Assembly: GCF_019649055.1 (NCBI RefSeq)
Contig: NW_026570320.1
Location: 460,419 to 524,418 of the forward strand
Source of the DNA: Paramacrobiotus metropolitanus
Lineage: Eukaryota; Tardigrada; Eutardigrada; Parachela; Macrobiotidae
DNA length: 64,000 nt
Direction: 5' to 3'
Shown: one piece after another, positions 59,266 through 64,000 of the stretch
Position numbering within the stretch: position 1 is the first letter of the stretch
Layout: each line of letters starts with the position of its first letter
Translations under genes and position numbers: made by a program
Notes under the pieces: model-generated
Database searches by the model: none
The model's input: the letters and a program-made list of their open reading frames with translations, nothing else
What the model was told of the DNA's origin: nothing

Positions 59266-61278
59266 TCACACAGATGCGCGGTTCTTTTCTGTTGACAAAA
59301 AACCGTACGTCAAGGAAGAGATTTTCTTAAATTTTTCATCCAGTGCTTCCGAGACTGCCGTAGAAGTGATCCGTCCACTGCCAATGCATTCGTTTCCGTT
59401 ATAAAATACCGCGTACTGACCCAAGGTTAGCGCGTATAATCTGTGTCTTAATGTAACGGAGACACAAGCGGGATTGTCTTGAACTGCGATCTTACAGGGC
59501 ACAACAGGATTTGCATGTTGAAAACGAAAATCGCATTCCATTTCACGCGAAGGCGGCGGGGAACCAGATATCCAATGCATATCACTGACACTGCATGTCT
59601 TGCTGAACAGAGCAGGATTATCATGATTCAAAGCCTATAAATTTAAAAAGAAAGTTACAGAAGCCACAACGATGCGTAAGAAGCCGATAAATGCCAAATC
59701 AAAATACACATACTGCACTTATAATTGTAGCCTTAGGCATCAGCTAAACAGTAATTGTTAAAAGTTTGCGGATGCAGAATTTTTACAAGTGATTGCTACA
59801 TATGCATGGAACCTGACTCTAAATCTGATGTAACAGTAAATGCCGGTAAGTGCTGACCACAAACATATCGTTCGTTTTGCTATTTTTGTGAGCAATATAG
59901 TAAGCCCCACTGCGTCCTCCTATTAAAGCCCTTTGTCCGATAGTAAAAAACTGCACCCCTACAACAAAAAACGGAAACTAAAGCAGGAGAGCACTGAAAG
60001 CAAGGATCAGTCATACCATCGTGTCGACCGACGACTTCTCCCGAATCAACATCAATGAATCGTCCAGGTGTAGGATGCGAATATTCTCGCATGAAGTCCG
60101 CAAAATTCCGCTTACCGATGAAACAGATACCGGTACTCTAAAACAAGCATCCACTACCCTGATCACCCCATGTACTGTTCAGCAGGTAGCGCAATCACCG
60201 TCGTATGAAAATACTTCTCTTTTCTTTGCAACGTCTTTGAAGCCAGTTTTGATCGCAAGATTTTTTACATGTTTTTTCAGCATTCCTCCAACTGGAAACA
60301 TCGTATGCCGTATGGCATCTTGAGATATTTGCGAGAGGAAAAGTGTCTGATCTTTAATAGGGTCGTTTCCTTTGAACAATTTCACCGCTAAAAAGACAGT
60401 ACTCATTGCGTCATCATTATTTATTACTGTAAAGCATTCTTCACACTTCAGCAACCTAAAAAAATTTCAGCAACAACTGCAACTTCAGAAAAAAAATTTA
60501 TTATTATTTTTACAGTAAAACATAATATTTCCACAGTAGAACTTACAACTGTAAAGGAGATTTTTTTAACAAAATGCGTTGCGTAACTTGCGTTCCTTCT
60601 TGATTAAAAACACGATATCATTACACCTTACGTTTTCCAGGGATCATTTCCTCAAGGAACGGTCCAGCGGACGTTTGTGCATAATGTCCCGTAGCGATTG
60701 CATCAGCACCATGCTTTTCTCTGGCATAATTCAAAAAGCATTTGAATTTCACATGCCGATTGCATAAAATATCCGGATTCGGCGTCAAGCCGCTCTGATA
60801 GTCGTGCAACAGCGGTCTGCAAAAATCAATGACGAACTGGCGGCGATAAAATGGATAATTATCATGCGATCCTCACGTAAACACATCATTCCAGTATTCT
60901 TTCACAAAGTTGACTTCATGGAACGGGATCTCCAGCCTGCGGCAGATGTTCTCGGCGTCCTCGCAGTCCTTGTCCAGCGTACACTGTCCTGATTCGTCTT
61001 TCGAATCCCAGTTACGCATGAAAGCTCCGATAACATCGAATCCTAATGCCAGCAGCGAAAGATTTCAAAGTAAAGAATTTCACCACGCTGAATCATTTTT
61101 ACTAGGAATTTAATGCGAACACTGCAACGGAGTGCAATACTTAACAAAAACAAATCCATGATAAATGATAACATGAGTTACTTACGTTATACGTACCTTT
61201 CCTTTTCAGTATCAGAGCCGATATGCAGCTGTCGACACCTCCAGAAACACCGCAGACTACTCGCTTTATCGGCAGCAT
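59266..61278 (-). CDS. TRMU: Mitochondrial tRNA 2-thiouridylase
   Basis: TRMU/MTU1 (bacterial MnmA) puts sulfur on uridine-34 of mitochondrial tRNA-Lys, -Glu and -Gln. The start at 61278 reads [18 protein letters not shown], with the SGGVDS ATP loop. Then exons give [50 protein letters not shown] with the first catalytic Cys, [58 protein letters not shown] with the second catalytic Cys, [30 protein letters not shown] and a C-terminal beta-barrel ([28 protein letters not shown]). Both catalytic cysteines are present. No long presequence is seen before the ATP loop, so a targeting peptide might be very short or encoded by an unseen first exon. It is divergent from RRP7A. Confidence 0.93.
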
Positions 61279-61855
61279 TCTCCAGGAAACCGGATCAAAG
61301 AAAACAGACTGCTTTGCTAATGGTATCTGTTATAAAGTAAAACTTTTCCCTTTTGTAATTTTCACACAATTTTGGTTAAGTGACAACTAATAAGTCACAA
61401 CTTCGATTTTCTCCTTCGCTGATTTTTTGCAAAAATCAGCGTGAGCGTCGTGTGGCCACCCTCAGAACAGCAGTTACAGGAATTCCCAACGGGCATCAAT
61501 AGTTTTCTTACGCTCAGTGCTGGTCGCTCACACACTTTTATTTCGAAGTTTTTGGCTTTTTCGACGTTTCGAAACTTATGAGATTACTTTTCGAAAGTTA
61601 TTTTTGTTATCGTTTTTGTATTGCATAATTAAGAACCAGTGTTATGTCCTGGACCAGTGATGATTTGATTGATTGAAACAGTTGAAAGTTGAAAGTTGAA
61701 CGTTTTACTTTTATCTCTGGAAAGGCATACTCATAAGTCACATTGCTACCGTTTTTGTTGGTTCGGATGGATTTCCAAGGTTCGCAAGTAAATTTTTGGC
61801 TCCGTACTTGCTTTCCGTTTATTGCGGCAGTACTTCATGTCAACAGATGTGTTAA
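61279..61855. promoter_or_regulatory. Divergent intergenic region, TRMU / RRP7A
   Basis: About 580 bases, probably a shared promoter region. It has a short hairpin GCTGATTTTT-TGC-AAAAATCAGC near 61420-61442. A plus-strand open stretch from 61743 precedes the RRP7A start and may be 5' UTR or an earlier exon. Confidence 0.5.
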
Positions 61856-63366
61856 ATGTCAGCAGATGTGGGTGGTAAACTGCATTTGTATTCAGTTCTT
61901 CGCTGGAAAACGGAGGAAGCTTCCGGAGTTATACGGCAGCTTCTTGTGGCGAAACAGCGCTCCATCGAAAAGAATCCATTAATACCAGAAGAGCGAACTG
62001 CTGTCCTGTTGAACATTCCTCCGTACTTAGATAAGGTAAAAATTGATTTTTGCCGATAGAAGAAACGTTTGACTTGTCCGTCTTGTCGTGAATTAAATTT
62101 TACGTACGCGTATGTACTCTGTAATATTGTACATTAATTAAATACATAATTCTGTGGTTAAATTTTTCGATCAAATTAGGCAAAATTTTGTGGGTGCTTT
62201 TTTGTTCTGGTTGGTTGTTGTAACTGTTTTGTTGGGGGCCTTGGGGCAGTATTTATTCTAGTTGTGTTTGTTAAATGTTTTAGGAGACGCTTAGCGCTGC
62301 GTTTGCCAAATTTGGTGGGGTGGAGGACATTTTCTTCCTAAAACGGTTGTCGGTGGGCAGCGTGGTTAAATATGAATCTGACTCGTTTTTCCAAACTACT
62401 GGCACAGCGATTAGTGTAAATACGAGTATTAGTCTGTTTTTTTCCTCACCAAAGAAATCTGCAAAACGTCGTAATCTGATGATTTTTTGGATAGTCCTAC
62501 AAAACCGCCTACGTTCTATTCCGGAGTGGAAAATCTGTGAAAAAGTTGATTGCCTTCTGTAGCAGCGAAAATGATCCGTTGGTTTTATCTACGGAGGATG
62601 CTCCCATTCAGTCTGGGCTTTCAAGTAACTGAATGCATTGCAGTGGACACGGGTTATTATAAAGAAGTAGACATAATCAACTGTTGGATCATATAAATTT
62701 GTGTAATATAGTAATGTTCGTGTAATATTGTTCTGTAGGTCATGTAAATATTGTTTTGGATTTTTTGAGAGTTTCATGTATTTGTAAAACAGATATCTAA
62801 GTTATTTAGATATGGCTTGTACATATGTGTATGCGCGTCGGAGTTTTATCTAATTTTTAGCTTGGATCAGGGAACACAGACAACCCTTACCCAGCGTTGT
62901 CGATATGAGAAAAGAAATTGACGTATATATGGACAAATATGACGCCAGAGTAGAACGGGAAAAACTGCACGCCAAAGCCAACGAAGGCGTCGCCGATGAA
63001 GAGGGATGGGTTACGGTTACCCGCGTTGGAAAGAAACGCGGCGTTCGCCAGGTGGACGTTATGAACGAAACAACACGGACTGCAGCCAAAAAGAAAGCTT
63101 CCGAAAAGGTTTGAATTTTGCGACTGCGTTTGTCTGATTTTTATACATGCGTTGAATTATGTTTTAGGAGCTTTTGAATTTTTACAAATTCCAAAAAGGC
63201 GAAGGAAAAGTTAAACGTAAGTTTATTTTTGTGTTGTTAAAGTGTTATTTCGGTCTGAATGGTTTTGGTCTGGTTTTGCAGAGTTGACTGAATTAAGGAG
63301 AAAATTTGAAGAGGACAAGCAGAAAATCGCACAAATGAAAGCAATGCGGAAGTTCAAGCCTTACTG
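61856..63366 (+). CDS. RRP7A: Ribosomal RNA-processing protein 7
   Basis: Nucleolar factor for small-subunit ribosome assembly (Rrp7, with Rrp36 in yeast). ATG 61856 reads MSADVGGKLHLYSVLRW. The RRM-like part follows: RTAVLLNIPPYLDKETLSAAFA, AFAKFGGVEDIFFLKRL and KTAYVLFRSGKSVKKLIAF. Then TWIREHRQPLPSV and the Rrp7 C-terminal domain: DVYMDKYDARVEREK, GVADEEGWVTVTRVGKKRG, ELLNFYKFQKGEGK, LTELRRKFEEDKQKIAQMK, ending RKFKPY (human ends RKFRPY). Six exons at about 61856-62037, 62283, 62495, 62862-63109, 63169 and 63282-63366. The boundary between the second and third exons is the least certain. An AATAAA follows at 63503. Confidence 0.93.
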
Positions 63367-64000
63367 ACTGATGTCATAAATTTGTGTAATGAACTTTCGG
63401 AATTCCGACTGCTGAGTTGCTTGGTTGTATATCTCACTTTTTTTGGAAGTTTGGCCAATGTCTTTGTTTGTTAGAAATTTGTTAACCCTTTCATCGGAAA
63501 AAAATAAAGTTGTTAATTATTACTTTGTCTGGGTGTTTCTTTGGCCTTGTTAAATTGCAAACGGCGAAGTGGAAAAAGAATTGGTTTTAATGGTGGATGT
63601 TGTTCCATGAATTATTTGAAGGATTCTGTACCATAGAATTTGCGGAAAGTTAAAATATCTTCATGAAAACCGATTTCTGCATACGTATTTATGAGCAGGT
63701 TTTACTAATATTAATTTTATTCACAAGTTCAAGCGAATTAAGTCCAATAGGTTTAAGTCCAAGTCCAGTAGTTGTAACTTTTTGCGGTTATACCATAGAA
63801 AAGGACAATACTGAGTATTATCCTTTTCTATGGTTATAGTTATAACGTTATACTTCAAAAACCAGTTATTAGTTATTCCAGCTGGGCCGGGGCAGTTGCG
63901 CAATACGTTGCACATTTGGCTGTCGCTGCTTGCCGCTCCCGGTTGATAGTTTCATATGTGCGCACAGCTGTCCAGGACTTCCAAGTTCCAAGATTTCCAG
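63367..64000. other. 3' flank of RRP7A
   Basis: Contains the RRP7A 3' end with AATAAA at about 63503-63508 and a near-perfect palindrome at 63792-63834. Short runs of AAGTCCAA-like repeats occur at 63735-63770. No gene is seen before the window ends. Confidence 0.6.
63792..63834. repeat. 43-bp near-palindrome
   Basis: Two 21-base arms (ACCATAGAAAAGGACAATAC...) that match their complements with one mismatch, separated by a single base. It can form a tight hairpin and looks like a small foldback or MITE remnant. Confidence 0.85.

Noticed and set aside
1-64000. CRISPR arrays, operons with bacterial signals, tRNA or rRNA genes
   Set aside because: No regular repeat-spacer pattern, no clover-leaf sequence recognised, and the genes are intron-bearing and animal-like.

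Overview
The window is nuclear DNA from an invertebrate animal. Every recognisable gene is a conserved metazoan gene, split by canonical GT-AG introns, most of them about 50-500 bp. Non-coding DNA is AT-rich and genes lie close together on both strands. Presence of TRIM37, EPB41L5/Yurt, TXNDC11, a trifunctional GART and a WAP-domain protein fits an ecdysozoan-like animal with a compact genome. A tardigrade would fit, but the sequence alone does not prove it.

Layout. 1-2845: 5' end of a Ty3-type LTR retrotransposon fossil on the minus strand, with LTR, initiator-Met primer site, leader and gag-like region. 4587-7161 (+): secreted alpha-carbonic anhydrase. 11444-7572 (-): TRIM37. 13810-22848 (+): EPB41L5/Yurt, with a 3.9 kb first intron. 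25222-23723 (-): MATH-BTB protein. 25703-27619 (+): USP10. 28871-28058 (-): akirin. 35523-30453 (-): GART, all three purine-synthesis enzymes in one chain. 35996-35635 (-): a possible small cysteine-containing protein. 36046-40421 (+): TXNDC11. 40729-41043 (+): DPY30. 42489-41779 (-): secreted four-WAP protein. 49498-43549 (-): two-pass membrane guanylate cyclase with an unrecognised ectodomain. 49499-52696: unassigned. 53110-52697 (-): NDUFA5. 53784-59069 (+): TAF2. 61278-59266 (-): TRMU. 61856-63366 (+): RRP7A.

The genes do not form one pathway. They are mostly housekeeping genes: chromatin and transcription (TAF2, DPY30, akirin, TRIM37), ubiquitin (TRIM37, MATH-BTB, USP10), purine synthesis (GART), mitochondria (NDUFA5, TRMU) and ribosome assembly (RRP7A). 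They sit in divergent pairs that may share promoters (small gene/TXNDC11, NDUFA5/TAF2, TRMU/RRP7A) and convergent pairs. The most unusual items are the two-pass guanylate cyclase, the WAP protein in which three of four domains lack one specific disulfide pair, and an octamer (TACGAGTA) far more common than chance across non-coding DNA. I found no CRISPR array, tRNA or rRNA gene, and no clear sign of a wholly new multi-gene system.
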